From: Cladophialophora immunda | Lineage: Eukaryota; Ascomycota; Eurotiomycetes; Chaetothyriales; Herpotrichiellaceae | Direction: 5' to 3' | Length of the DNA stretch: 64,000 nt | Assembly: GCF_000835495.1 (NCBI RefSeq) | Contig: NW_015622546.1 | Location: 2,048,883 to 2,112,882 of the forward strand | Part shown: piece after piece, positions 31,866 to 41,968 of the stretch | Layout of the letters: every line of letters begins with the position of its first letter | Position numbering within the stretch: position 1 is the first letter of the stretch | Notes under the pieces: generated by a model | What the model saw: the letters and a program-made list of their open reading frames with translations, nothing else | What the model was told of the DNA's origin: nothing | Database searches by the model: none | Position numbers and translations under genes: made by a program

Positions 31866-33120
31866 GAAATATCATCGTGTGGCCGTAGTGGAACACGGGA
31901 AAGGACCAGCATGGACCAGGATATCAGGAATCTCATTAATGCTCCACGGTGCAGTCTCCATGGACGCCCTCTTTCTCCCTGTTCTTCTCCGCCTTCATCA
32001 GAGCTGGGAGACATCCTGACGGAGTATCTGTCCCATTGGGTATGTTTGCATTTCCTTGTTTTTGTTTAACACCCGCCATAAGCGGAATTTGCCCCTACCT
32101 ATCCATTTTGTCCCCACGAATGCCGCTTGTTCGCCCCCGTCTGCCAGGATGGGTACCTCAAAGAGACTACTCAGAAAAGCGACACCAATGACGAGGACAG
32201 GGGCGGGCGGCGCGGCCGCTCGGGAAATCGGTGAATGGGGAGATCCAAAGAAAGAAACCCAGGACCAGGTCAACGACATGGCAGAAGATATCTCGCAACA
32301 GAATGAATTCCAAATTACTCGCGTCATTGCTTTGCTCAGGTATTTTGGATCTCGTCGGGCTCAAGGCTCGGTCTAGGTCGCCTCCCACCAATGGACCAAC
32401 GCCACCCGACAAATGACCGAGATTGATTTATTTCCGCTTGCCGGAGTCGAAGCACTACAGGTGATGGTGGTGATGGCGTTACCAGTACGAGGGCGTATGC
32501 GAACTAGGCACTTTTGCACCTGTGCTTTGCTGAAACTTAGGGTACTCGGCCTCACGGCGGACGAGCTGAGATAAGGAAGTCTCCATATCCCCAACGGGAT
32601 CCAACGGCACACGGTCCTCCGTGCAGGGACTCCGTGTCTGTGCTAATAGGTTAGAGACACAGTTAGTGACTTACGAGTCGTCGCATCATAATAATATGAC
32701 GACGAGATAGGGGGGACTGTCTCGAACAAGTAAAAAACACGCACGGCAACGCGGCCCAGGCTTAGGGGGGGTGCTCGTATTTTCCTTCTTTTCTTGGAAA
32801 CATGGAAGAGCGGCATGTGCTTGTTTGTACCTCGTACGTCTGATTGATGGATTGATCGCTTGCTTGTACGTCTGATTGGGGGCCGGCAATGTTAAATATT
32901 ATTATTCTTGTGACTCCGTCTCAAAGAGGTTATTGTTCTCAGCCTTGTCGGCCAAATTCCTAACTCCCCGAAGCCGCGAGGCCCAGGGACAGATCTTCTC
33001 GTCCTCCAACATCCACGGTAAATGCAATGGCTGTGGCGGTCCTCGAAGCTGACTACGGACTGACTGCGTGACTAAGTGGTGGAATCAACTAAGGATCCAT
33101 GCATGTCAACGAGTATGTGG

Positions 33121-33600
33121 GTGGTGGTGGTGGTGGCGGCACTGGGTGGCTTGCATGGAAGGAAAAGAGAAGAAGGAGAAGAAACTCTCCAGCCACCACT
33201 GACTCCCTCGTCGTCGTCGCCGCCGCCGCAAACTGACGCTACTGACACTGACACTGACACTGATCAGAACACGACCACGACCCGCGCCCGCGTCTTCTCC
33301 GGGCTGCGTACCTGCATCCCAGTCCTGCATGACCGTTATTGACGACCCGGCTACCTCGTACGCTACGAGCACTCGGGATATCAAATGATCGTCGCCCTGG
33401 GCGTTGCATTACCTTTCTCCTCGGCCTGCCCTTCCTGCCCTGCCCTGTCCATGTCTGTCCCACTGGTGCCACTAATATCACATGTTGTCACTCCATAACT
33501 CGTCCTCTCTCTCTCTCTCATTCTCATTCTCCTTCTGGTCTCGACCCCGACCTCTATCCCTGCAGCTACAGCATCAGCATCAGCATCAGCATCAGCAGCA
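33121..33600. repeat. Microsatellite cluster
   Basis: Within 480 bp there are GTG repeats (33121-33140), a TCG/CCG run (33208-33229), ACTGAC hexamers (33241-33263), a CT run (33503-33519) and GCATCA hexamers (33570-33600). ORFs crossing them are repeat translations and not genes. Confidence 0.85.
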
Positions 33601-33815
33601 CGCAACTATCGCGACGGTGGCTCATCCTCATCGCAGGCCCTCTGTGCACTTCCCAGGCCCCATCAGTAGTCCAAACGAACTCGGTACCTGGGTTCTCGCC
33701 CCGTAATGAAGGAAGTACTACTCCGTACGCACCAGCCCTGCCGCCTCGTCTCGTCTCGCCCCGCCTCGCCGTTTTGTTGGTTGGTCGCTCGGTCACTGGC
33801 CGCCAACACGCCCCT

Positions 33816-33842
33816 CCCCCCCCCCCCCCCCCCCCCCCCCCC
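33816..33842. repeat. Poly-C tract, 27 nt
   Basis: This is the longest of three C/G homopolymers, with 27 C preceded by CCCCT. Confidence 0.9.
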
Positions 33843-34544
33843 GCCGAGGCGACGGGCGCCGCAGGGGCTTGGGACCGCGAAGATTACTACTCGTGCTCGT
33901 GCTGCGGAGGAATAGACGGGCCTTGGGTCCGGAGGACGGAGGAACTATCGACTCCGAAGGTACGGGGTCGTCTACTTGTCTACTCGTCTACTCACTCTCA
34001 CTGTTACTGTGCACGGAAGTCATGTGGAATGTGGGCATATACCTTGTGTACCAGTAGGCGGACGGGACATACTACAGTACCTATGTAGATACCTAGTAGG
34101 CACACCGTAGATACGTGCCCATGTACAGAGTACATCCCAGATGCCTATACCTATTCCGGTTCCTAGGGTACGTCAACACCGTGCAGTCCAGTCTATAGAG
34201 GAGTAGTGTTTGGTTACCTAGGAGCATACCGTACATGCACACGGCTATATGAAGCTCTCTTCGTGACACGATTCCACAGAGCCAATGTATCTATCTATCT
34301 CCTTGTAGTAACGTTGGATATTTCATATCCCTCACTCTGTACGGAGTGCATCCCTCACGTATATCTACAGCCTTGTGCCCTTGTTACGGTACGTCCCATA
34401 CCATAACGAGCGAGAACTACTAAACCTATCCTCCCTGCGCTCTTCTTGCCTCTCGTACTCGTTCTTACGTCGGGCACCCCCTGCGTGCCCCCTGCTCAAA
34501 TCTGCACTCAAGAGGATTTGTCGTGCTGAGCTCGAGTTTCTTAC

Positions 34545-34590
34545 CTACATACATACATACTTCACACATACATACATACATACATAAATA
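34545..34590. repeat. CATA tetranucleotide repeat
   Basis: Two runs of ACAT/CATA units are separated by CTTCAC. Confidence 0.85.
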
Positions 34591-35118
34591 CCTAGGTAGG
34601 TTCTTACAGCCATAATACCTTCATACACATGTTCCTCGTATATACAAATACGGGTCCACGTCACGCGTTCCACGACCATCGACTCTACGAGTATCGAGGA
34701 TAGCACAAAGGAACAACGGTCCATCGGGTCCGGTATCGTGGACAGCAAGCAAAAGAGCTCATACCACGGTATCTATCGCCCCCATAACCGTCCCGTACCG
34801 TCTCACGACGACCTGCGAACCACGCCTCCTCTGCCTCCCTTGCCCCTGGCCGTCCCCTGCTCGTGCATAAACTGCTCCTTCCCAACGAGGGTGAGCAAGG
34901 TGCCAGCCCAGGAACCAGGGGCACGTCTATAATATATGTATTAGAATCGAGTTATAACCCCAATGGCTCGGCCGCCTGGCCGTGTTGTTATGGCCGGCAC
35001 GCTCACTTAAAGCGGCTCCTTGCTCCGGAACGGGAAAAAGCGAGGATGTCGTCGTCGTTATTACCGTACAGATCGGAAGCCCACGTCCTCGTCATCGCTT
35101 TGATTGTATTTCGTACTA

Positions 35119-35136
35119 GATATATATATATATATG
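35119..35136. repeat. AT dinucleotide repeat
   Basis: A run of alternating AT about 270 bp beyond the F-box gene's stop codon. Confidence 0.85.
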
Positions 35137-35408
35137 ATATTGTGGTGGTTCGCAAGCGGCCCGCAAAAAGCAGCTTGAGGTCTGATTTTGGATTGTGCTT
35201 CACGCTGTCGTTGCCATATGTCGTAGGGCGCCGTCCAAGTAGAAATGCCTGTCAACACTCTACCGTCGCAGGTCCCCCAGTCACGCCTCAGCCCAATTTC
35301 CAGAGTCCCCCCCATTCATACCAAGCTCCCGTTCCTTTAGCCCATGCTTCCCTATCATTGTTTCACAGTCCAACTCTTAGCATTCTCTGGATTACATTTG
35401 CATTCGTA

Positions 35409-38057
35409 TTATAACCGTCCGTGCCTCGCCTTGAAGATCGAAATCTTGTCATCGTAGAACAAGATCTCTCTTAACCTCCAGGTCGGTTTCGGCCCCCCCG
35501 AATTGGCGCCTTCTCCTCCATTTTCGCTCCCGTCCTCATCATCCGTCAGGTCGTTAACATCGTCGGAAACGGCGTCAAAGTCGCTGTCGTCATTCGGGTC
35601 TCCACCTTCGCCATTGTCACCCGGTTCCTCGTCGTGAGAGTCGTGGTCGTGATGCGTCTGGGTTTGGCTGGGATTTGGCGCCGCTGTCTCGCCATCTGGT
35701 CCAACATCGTCTCCGGAGTGATCACCGCCACTCGTTCCTGAATTGGGACCCTTTCGAGTACTCGCATACTCCAAGATTTCGAAACACTGGCCCTGGATTC
35801 CGAGGTAGCACAGTTCAAGCTCGGGTCTGAGGGCGACGATATCAAGGACTTGCGATGCCGCTTCGCGAGAGTGGACCGTGCCGTTGATGTGTTCGGCGAT
35901 ATGCGAGATGTGCAATGAGCGCAGGGTCGTCGCGTTCGGCAAACGCCGGAGGAAATAGTGCCAGTCCTTGTAATCAATTGACATGCTCAACTCTCGTAGT
36001 TTCATTTTGCCGCTGGTAATACAAGTGATCAGCTCCCGGCTGCACACCCACCTCCTCCAGTTGGTATTAGGACGATCTGGGTCCTCGGTTCGGAGTGTGC
36101 TGTCGATGAGCAGCTTGGTTAGGCTAGAACGATGCCGCCGGATTGCGCTTTTGTAGATCATGTCGATGGACACCGGCGACTTGTAAGTCGTGTTCTCTTG
36201 AAGGAAAAGCCATTCGAGGCTGTCCGATGCAAGAGTATCTTTGATGAACGCGATCAACGATGGAGACACCATGTCAGTGTGTAACCGCCTCAATCTCAGG
36301 GGATAATCAGACGACGAGGGTACAGGGGTTGGCGGCGTGCTGATTTGTGACCGAAGCAACATGCTCGACATCCCATTTGCCGAAATCCTGAACGGTGTTG
36401 CCGACACTCTCCTCCGGCTTGTCGGAGTGAAGCGTTTTCGAAGCGCTTTCCACAACTGATCGTGGTTTCGGCACCCTAGAAGAGTTAAAGTCGTCAGTCG
36501 TGACCAGTCGATCGCTTTTGAAAGCACGGCTATTGACAGGTAGACCCGTTCCAGTTCCAGCGTTTCCAGCTGCAACTTTCGTGCCGGGCGGCCTTCTCTC
36601 TGTGAGTCCTGAAATGCGTCGCCGGCACTGTGTAGTTGACTAGGATTCGAGACGAGGCTGGGGTCTTCAAGTGATCGTTGTTTCGTCGATGAGGCAGAAA
36701 CCACATCAGAGTGGTCATCCTGGATACTGTGAGCGGACAATAGGGCACCCAACTGGTTCATCTCTGAAGTGCTGACTGGGCCTTGACCATCTTCCTCTCT
36801 CTCCTGTTCTCGAGACGTGTCCACAGTCACAGCGTTTTGGGCCGGATCCTGTTGCGAGTCTAGGGTCGATGACGGTCGACTCTGAGCATAATGAGAGAAG
36901 GCGTCGCAGAATCGATGCACGAGGATACCAAGGATACCTCCTGGCCGCGGAGTCTGGTCACTCATGCCAGGCATAAGGGGAGGCAGAATAGAGGTTCGAT
37001 CTTCTGAGGGCCGGGCCCATATGTCGAACTGAGCGTGCGAAGCTATGCCTACGCGGAGCTCTTGGATTCTCCCTAAGGACCTCTCGATGAGAACACTCAT
37101 CTCCTCCGCGTAGGGTAATTCGTCAATATCGAGGACACTTAAGCTCTTGAGAGGTGGCAGAATCGAAAATGTTGGAAACTCAACTCGAGGATATGGTGGG
37201 ATCTGGAAGAGAGAGTTGGCAGATCCCGCCAGTATCGACGGCAAGTTGGAAGCCTGCGGCCCTGGAACGGATCCCGGTGGCGGGGGAGACGCCAAAGGCC
37301 CCTGGTCTTGGTTGTCATGCCAGCGAACCCAGACTCTTTCGAGACGACATTCCTGTCCATCATCGCGATTGCCGAGCGAAGCCAGAGCCATCCAGACATC
37401 TCGAAGGACGCCTGTGGGCATGTCCCAAATGAAAGCTTCTAGATTCCGCATCCTCCCTACCGCGAGCGCGACCAAAGTCCCTAGCATCTTCCCTCCCTCT
37501 TTCGTGATGAGGTATTCCTGAACCCACTCGGCGGGCCCATTCCCTAGGCTGAATTTTCGGGTGTACTGAGCAAAGTGATTGCCACGCCGAATCTTTTTAG
37601 GCCGCTCCAGGGTCGTATGCGCGGCCTGATTTTGGTGACCGCAACTCTGACATTGATGTTGAGGTTGCTGCTGATACGGGGCCTCCCCAAAAACGTCCTG
37701 AGCCATAACCAGGGTTGCTAGTCCGTAGGTTAGAGCATCAACACCCATGCGATTCTCGAATGTTGCATTTGCATCCGGCCAGACAATGTCAAAGCGGGCG
37801 TAAATATGAGGGATAACCAGTGCGTGGAGGGCTGAATGGGTCAGAGCGAGGGATGTCAGGTCGTTGGTGTGCGTCAGCTCTCGAAGAATGGCTTGTAGAA
37901 TATCGACGGGCAAATCCAGCAGGCGCAAAGGCTCTTTATGTGCCGTAATGGCATCCCACTCTTGTTTCTTGCCATGAAGATGCTTCGCCAAAAGAGTCTC
38001 TGCGCCCTTGGCCATTGATTTAGTGGGCAATTCCTCGACCTCCACAGTTGCTTCCAT
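35409..38057 (-). CDS. Large F-box protein with LRR-like body and acidic tail
   Basis: Single-exon protein of 882 aa. An F-box lies at about 44-90 (LRLLDLPVDILQAILRELTHTNDLTSLALTHSALHALVIPHIYARFDIVW). A long body has scattered leucine-rich-repeat-like strands (for example LETLELERVYLSIAVLSKAIDWSRLTTLTLLGC, written here in pieces: LETLELERVY, then LTTLTLLGC). There is a CxxC-x7-H patch near 135-145, and a strongly acidic C-terminal tail (DDSDFDAV, DLTDDEDGSE) before a final basic segment. F-box proteins bind Skp1 and recruit substrates to SCF ubiquitin ligases; the substrate is unknown. The start is the ATG at 38057, because the eight codons before it in the open frame begin at a TTG. It is divergent from a second F-box gene 1.1 kb away. 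Confidence 0.82.
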   Translation of the reverse strand: MEATVEVEELPTKSMAKGAETLLAKHLHGKKQEWDAITAHKEPLRLLDLPVDILQAILRELTHTNDLTSLALTHSALHALVIPHIYARFDIVWPDANATFENRMGVDALTYGLATLVMAQDVFGEAPYQQQPQHQCQSCGHQNQAAHTTLERPKKIRRGNHFAQYTRKFSLGNGPAEWVQEYLITKEGGKMLGTLVALAVGRMRNLEAFIWDMPTGVLRDVWMALASLGNRDDGQECRLERVWVRWHDNQDQGPLASPPPPGSVPGPQASNLPSILAGSANSLFQIPPYPRVEFPTFSILPPLKSLSVLDIDELPYAEEMSVLIERSLGRIQELRVGIASHAQFDIWARPSEDRTSILPPLMPGMSDQTPRPGGILGILVHRFCDAFSHYAQSRPSSTLDSQQDPAQNAVTVDTSREQEREEDGQGPVSTSEMNQLGALLSAHSIQDDHSDVVSASSTKQRSLEDPSLVSNPSQLHSAGDAFQDSQREGRPARKLQLETLELERVYLSIAVLSKAIDWSRLTTLTLLGCRNHDQLWKALRKRFTPTSRRRVSATPFRISANGMSSMLLRSQISTPPTPVPSSSDYPLRLRRLHTDMVSPSLIAFIKDTLASDSLEWLFLQENTTYKSPVSIDMIYKSAIRRHRSSLTKLLIDSTLRTEDPDRPNTNWRRWVCSRELITCITSGKMKLRELSMSIDYKDWHYFLRRLPNATTLRSLHISHIAEHINGTVHSREAASQVLDIVALRPELELCYLGIQGQCFEILEYASTRKGPNSGTSGGDHSGDDVGPDGETAAPNPSQTQTHHDHDSHDEEPGDNGEGGDPNDDSDFDAVSDDVNDLTDDEDGSENGGEGANSGGPKPTWRLREILFYDDKISIFKARHGRL

Positions 38058-39156
38058 TCTGAATAGATCTTTGAGACGCAATGGGATTTTGGCAATTCAA
38101 GACACCTTGTGTTGGGCCTGAGAGGGTGTTTCGTGAGGTTTGCGAACAGGCTCAGAGCATAAGCCCTGAGCCGGACAGAACCCTTTATTAGCTGACCATG
38201 GAGGTGTCACTGAGGGCGGGATATGACTGGAGGAGGGATGACAGGTGAAGCGACGGTAAGCGGGTGAGGTGAAGAGCCAGGTTGCACGGTGGAAAAGTCG
38301 ACGGCTTGTGGTCTGAAGGAGGTTTTCAGGCGCAGGTCGAGGTTGCGATGTGGTGTTGGTGGTGGTGGTGATGGTGGGTTGGACAGTGCTGAGCGCCGCA
38401 GCGAGTTGAGATGCACCAACTGCGCGGTTAGGGGACTCGAAATGGGTTGGCTGGGGGAAGCCATGGTGGACTAGAGCCAACTGAGGCTAGCCTGCACGCA
38501 ATCACTTTACGCGGGTCGCGTGAAAGCTTCTCGTTGAGGTGTGAAGGTGTGAAGGTGTGAGGCACGGGCCCGGGTCTCCATTTCCTCGTGCTCCGTGTCC
38601 CGCACTTTCGTCCACGGGCGAGCCTACTAGTGAGTGATAGGCACCACGACAGGCACCATTCCGCCCATTCTGCAGGGCCCGGTGGACTTTCTCGTCTGCT
38701 TTGGCTGCTGTGTGCCTCCCCCCCTGGGAAAGTTAGACCCCCCAGGCTTCTTTTCGTTTTCCATTATAACTATCTCTTGCCTCTCCCCCCTAATCCTTAA
38801 CACTTAACTTTTTCCCCGATAACATCCACCCCGGTCAAACGTCACTTTTTGTTGCTCACTTTCCCTTTCAGCTGGCATCTCCCATCAATCCTCCCCTTCT
38901 TCCTCGGTCATTCGATCATCTCTGGATGGCTTGAATCACACCACGCTCGTTCTCTTCGCGCTGGCTAGACAGCCCCCGAGGTCGACAGCTGCTTGTCAAT
39001 CCAGCCCAATTCCCTTCTGCGCAGCTACCTCGCGCCTGCGACCGCCAAAGGCCGGTGCCCAACTGCCCCTCACCTATCCTCAAAATCACGCACTCAGGCT
39101 TCCTCTTCCTTCTACGGCTCCCTTGTGTTACGTCTCACCCATTACACTACATCAAC
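38058..39156. promoter_or_regulatory. Divergent promoter shared by two F-box genes
   Basis: This 1099-bp region contains three exact tandem copies of the octamer AGGTGTGA at 38537-38560, and CT-rich sequence from about 38700 to 39150 ahead of the plus-strand start. No ORF in it is convincing. Confidence 0.5.
38537..38560. repeat. Three tandem 8-bp repeats (AGGTGTGA)
   Basis: Three exact head-to-tail copies stand in the divergent F-box promoter, 480 bp from one start and 597 bp from the other. They are possible repeated binding sites. Confidence 0.8.
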
Positions 39157-40557
39157 ATGGACAAATGCCCCGACGAGGTGCTCATCAAAGTCTGCGGCTG
39201 GTTGGACTTTCAGAGTCTTGCCAATGTGCGACTGGTCAACAAGCGGTTGGCCGAGGTCGGAGCCGAGGCGTTGGTAAAGAGAGTGCGCTTTCACTGCACC
39301 CAGGACTCCCTTAAGCGTCTGCATGCCATTGCTCAGCACGATGTTTTCTGCAAATATGTCGATACCATCGTCTTCGAAGGCAATCTCCTAGCCAGCGTCC
39401 CCTGCATCCATACCTACCAAACCCACTACGAGATGGACCATCACCAGAACGAGAGACCACGACTACCTCCCAAACATGCTACGCCCCGCGAGCGGCGACT
39501 CTACGAGCGAAACGTGGCCAAGTTCAAGCGCGAGCTTAAGGAAAAGTATGATCGATATCTGGACCTCTATGACAAGCAACAGAAAGTCCTCAAGTCCCCC
39601 GCCTATGCCGACTTCATTTCGTCCAGCATGCCCTGTTTTCCAAGACTCAACAAGCTTGTCCTTTCTACTGTTGGCCGCTGCAAACATGTTCTCTCTGGAA
39701 GGTTCCTCGAGTCGTTTACTGCCGACTGTGCTATGCCGATCGAACACGATACTAGCTTTACCAAAGACCAGCTGAAACACCTGCTCTTCCCACAAGGCCG
39801 ACCTCTCACCCAACTCGGCACATTGGAAGTCCATGTCATGAGCCCCAAATTCTTCACTGGTTTCGTGCCGGCTGATCTGATCCGTCGTGCCTTCCAGAAC
39901 CTTAAAGTCATTGACCTGAACTTCCGTCTGGAGAAAGATGATAGGATCGGCTTGGACATTATGACTGCGGACCGCTGCTATGCAGACCTTGCCAAAGGAT
40001 GTCTGCGAGATGCACTCACCGCCGCGCGTGATTTGGAACAACTCACGATCAACTTTGATGACTACGGCTACTATGGAGCGGTTACCAGCCTGGAAAACAT
40101 TCTCGGTTCAAATGCTTGGCCGCGCCTCAATATGTTGAATCTGGATTGCATGTCAACTACAGAGGACTATTTCCTGGGCATGCTTAAACGTCAATCATCT
40201 TTGCGTGATCTGCGACTGGGTTTCATGACCCTCGAGCAAGGTCGGTGGCCAAGTGCCACGACGCGAATGCGAAAGGACCTGGACTTGATCAACTTCATGG
40301 CAAGTGGTATTCTCGAGGACCCGGATGAAATGTTCCCGATGCATCTTCTTGATACCGAAGCCTACGTGGAGGATCACCACCACTTCACATTAGGCGACGC
40401 TCTCGGGCTCTACGTCGCCGATGAATTTGGTATCCACGAGGAGGAAGGTTACCACCCATTGCTCGATGACGATTTCACCGACGAAGAAACCTTACGGGAG
40501 GAATACGGACCATTCGCGGATGACGACGACTTTTCGGACATGGACTGCAGTGACTAG
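39157..40557 (+). CDS. F-box protein
   Basis: Single-exon protein of 466 aa. An F-box opens the protein (about 1-40: MDKCPDEVLIKVCGWLDF, then LANVRLVNKRLAEVGAEALV). A basic, helical stretch at about 100-150 and a leucine-rich body follow (LEVHVMSPKFF, LKVIDLNFRLE, LNMLNLDCMS, LRDLRLGFMTLE), then an acidic C-terminus (DDDFTDEE...FADDDDFSDMD). It is presumably a Skp1-binding substrate adaptor; the target is unknown. The frame is open for 34 codons before this Met, but the F-box starts immediately at MDKCPDE, which fixes the start at 39157. Layout (F-box, LRR-like body, acidic tail) parallels the divergent neighbour, though the sequences look clearly different by eye. Confidence 0.85.
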   Translation: MDKCPDEVLIKVCGWLDFQSLANVRLVNKRLAEVGAEALVKRVRFHCTQDSLKRLHAIAQHDVFCKYVDTIVFEGNLLASVPCIHTYQTHYEMDHHQNERPRLPPKHATPRERRLYERNVAKFKRELKEKYDRYLDLYDKQQKVLKSPAYADFISSSMPCFPRLNKLVLSTVGRCKHVLSGRFLESFTADCAMPIEHDTSFTKDQLKHLLFPQGRPLTQLGTLEVHVMSPKFFTGFVPADLIRRAFQNLKVIDLNFRLEKDDRIGLDIMTADRCYADLAKGCLRDALTAARDLEQLTINFDDYGYYGAVTSLENILGSNAWPRLNMLNLDCMSTTEDYFLGMLKRQSSLRDLRLGFMTLEQGRWPSATTRMRKDLDLINFMASGILEDPDEMFPMHLLDTEAYVEDHHHFTLGDALGLYVADEFGIHEEEGYHPLLDDDFTDEETLREEYGPFADDDDFSDMDCSD

Positions 40558-41148
40558 GCGAGACAAGCAGCCCTCTTCTTCTTGACCCATGTTCATGTAT
40601 GATTACGAGCTTACGACCTTTTCGCAACTACCTGTACAGCACTCAGAACTGCATTTTACGAGAGACAGTCAACCGCAGATACCCCCGTGAGCTTCCTTGT
40701 CCAATCATTTTCCGGTTTCGAAAGACTTTTACTCTGCAGGCTAGAGGCCACACCTTTTATCCATATGGTTTGAAACTAAGGGAGCAGATTGTGGCTTTGT
40801 GAGAGGACGGGTCAAAATGGTGTCGACATGGCTATTCCTTATGTATCCATGCCTAGATCAGTCCGGGAAGCCACCGTGGCGTTTCAAGTCCTCAGAAGAA
40901 CTTGAACAGATTTGTGATTAGAACAGCATACTCTGTATGTACAAACTTATTTTCCAACCAGGGGTCAAGCCTCGTGCATTCTGCGACCTTAAGATCCGGC
41001 TAATTGTCGGATGAGGGGGCTTCGGTCGCATGTCAGTTCCTCTCTTGCATCTAAAAAACTTCAGAGGCAGTCCTTTTCTCGAGGGAGTGCCTAGCTCTCG
41101 AGCCACGTAGGGGAAGGGAATTCAGACATCACAGTGCCGTATTTTACC
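40558..41148. promoter_or_regulatory. Spacer before SDHAF3
   Basis: A 591-bp intergenic stretch with no supported gene. Confidence 0.4.
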
Positions 41149-41607
41149 ATGCGAGCAAGCCTCCGTTCACTGGCTGCTCCCGTTACGCCATCTTTTAGGC
41201 CTGGCCAGCGAGCGCAAGCTCTGGCTTTGCTCCCTCCCATCCCATTGTATCGTCGTCTCCTGCGCATTCACCGCAAGCGGCTCAATCCCGAAGAGCGCGT
41301 CTTTGGCGACACGTACCTGAAAGCAGAATTCCGAAGACACAAGGACATTGAAAACCCATTGCACATCGTCGGATTTCTGACGGAATGGCAACAGTATGGC
41401 CAGCAACTTGAAGGGGAGGAGTGGAAGGATCAAAAAATCGACTCCGCATTGTTGGACAAGTTGAGTGATCAACAAGTCGGGCAGATGTATGAGCTTATGT
41501 TGGCGATTCAGAAAAGAGGGAGGGAGAGTGTTGATGAGGAAGAGGAGGGAGAAATTTTGAAGGCAATCGAAGAGGCCAAAGGCTCGGGTAAGACAACGGA
41601 GTCATGA
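41149..41607 (+). CDS. SDH7: Succinate dehydrogenase assembly factor 3 (Sdh7/ACN9, LYR family)
   Basis: Single-exon protein of 152 aa. A basic N-terminal leader (MRASLRSLAAPVTPSFRPGQR) looks like a mitochondrial presequence. The ACN9 core follows: PLYRRLLRIHRKRL with the LYR tripeptide, FGDTYLKAEFRRHKDIENPL and IVGFLTEWQQYGQQL. These are the signature blocks of SDHAF3, a matrix factor that protects the Fe-S subunit Sdh2 during complex II assembly. The open frame extends five codons upstream to a GTG, so the ATG at 41149 is the start. The acidic C-terminal tail (DEEEEGE) is variable in the family. Confidence 0.93.
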   Translation: MRASLRSLAAPVTPSFRPGQRAQALALLPPIPLYRRLLRIHRKRLNPEERVFGDTYLKAEFRRHKDIENPLHIVGFLTEWQQYGQQLEGEEWKDQKIDSALLDKLSDQQVGQMYELMLAIQKRGRESVDEEEEGEILKAIEEAKGSGKTTES

Positions 41608-41968
41608 TGAGTCTGGCAGTGTGTGAATACAGGTTCGGCAGAGGTCCACGTACAAGAATTGGTGACATTGCAGATTGGCCATCACTCAACCCGTCACAAA
41701 CGAGGGAGGAGCCATTGCGAACAACCGTCTCGGATCGCAAGAACATCGCTTGTCACCCTTCACTTCACGACCAACCCAACAGGCATACAATATCTTTACA
41801 GAAGGCGATGTCGCGCGAATATTAGTCTTCCAGCCGAGTTCCCCCTCCAGACGCTCATCCAATTCAACAACCTAGATTCTACGCTCGAACTCTCGGAGAA
41901 AGAACCACAATACCGTGGAGCCTGCGTATTTGCACCTGGCCTACCTGCGAAGCAAAAACAATCGCAAC
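41608..41968. promoter_or_regulatory. Spacer between SDHAF3 and the small Cys-rich gene
   Basis: These 361 bp include the promoter of the downstream gene. A frame is open through much of it but has no ATG before 41969. Confidence 0.4.

Larger units (their letters stand above)
26415..35408. other. 9.0-kb convergent non-coding region
   Basis: It lies between the 3' ends of the C2H2 gene (+) and an F-box gene (-). No ORF exceeds 249 codons. The longest (33339-34088 +) is low-complexity and crosses simple repeats and a poly-C tract; another of 185 codons (30088-30645 -) has no domain. The region holds three C/G homopolymers, a cluster of microsatellites from 33.1 to 35.1 kb, and a 34.0-34.6 kb segment rich in TAC/CCTAGG words. 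I see no transposase, terminal repeats, tRNA or rRNA. It may hold non-coding transcripts or the long 3' UTRs of its neighbours. Confidence 0.5.

Noticed and set aside
32056..32376. 106-codon ORF with a stretch resembling a globular protein
   Set aside because: Single short stretch without homology I can recognise, no splice partners, and an equally long ORF on the other strand.
33339..34088. 249-codon ORF in the convergent desert
   Set aside because: It runs through CT, GCATCA and poly-C repeats and reads as homopolymeric low-complexity sequence, so it is not a gene.
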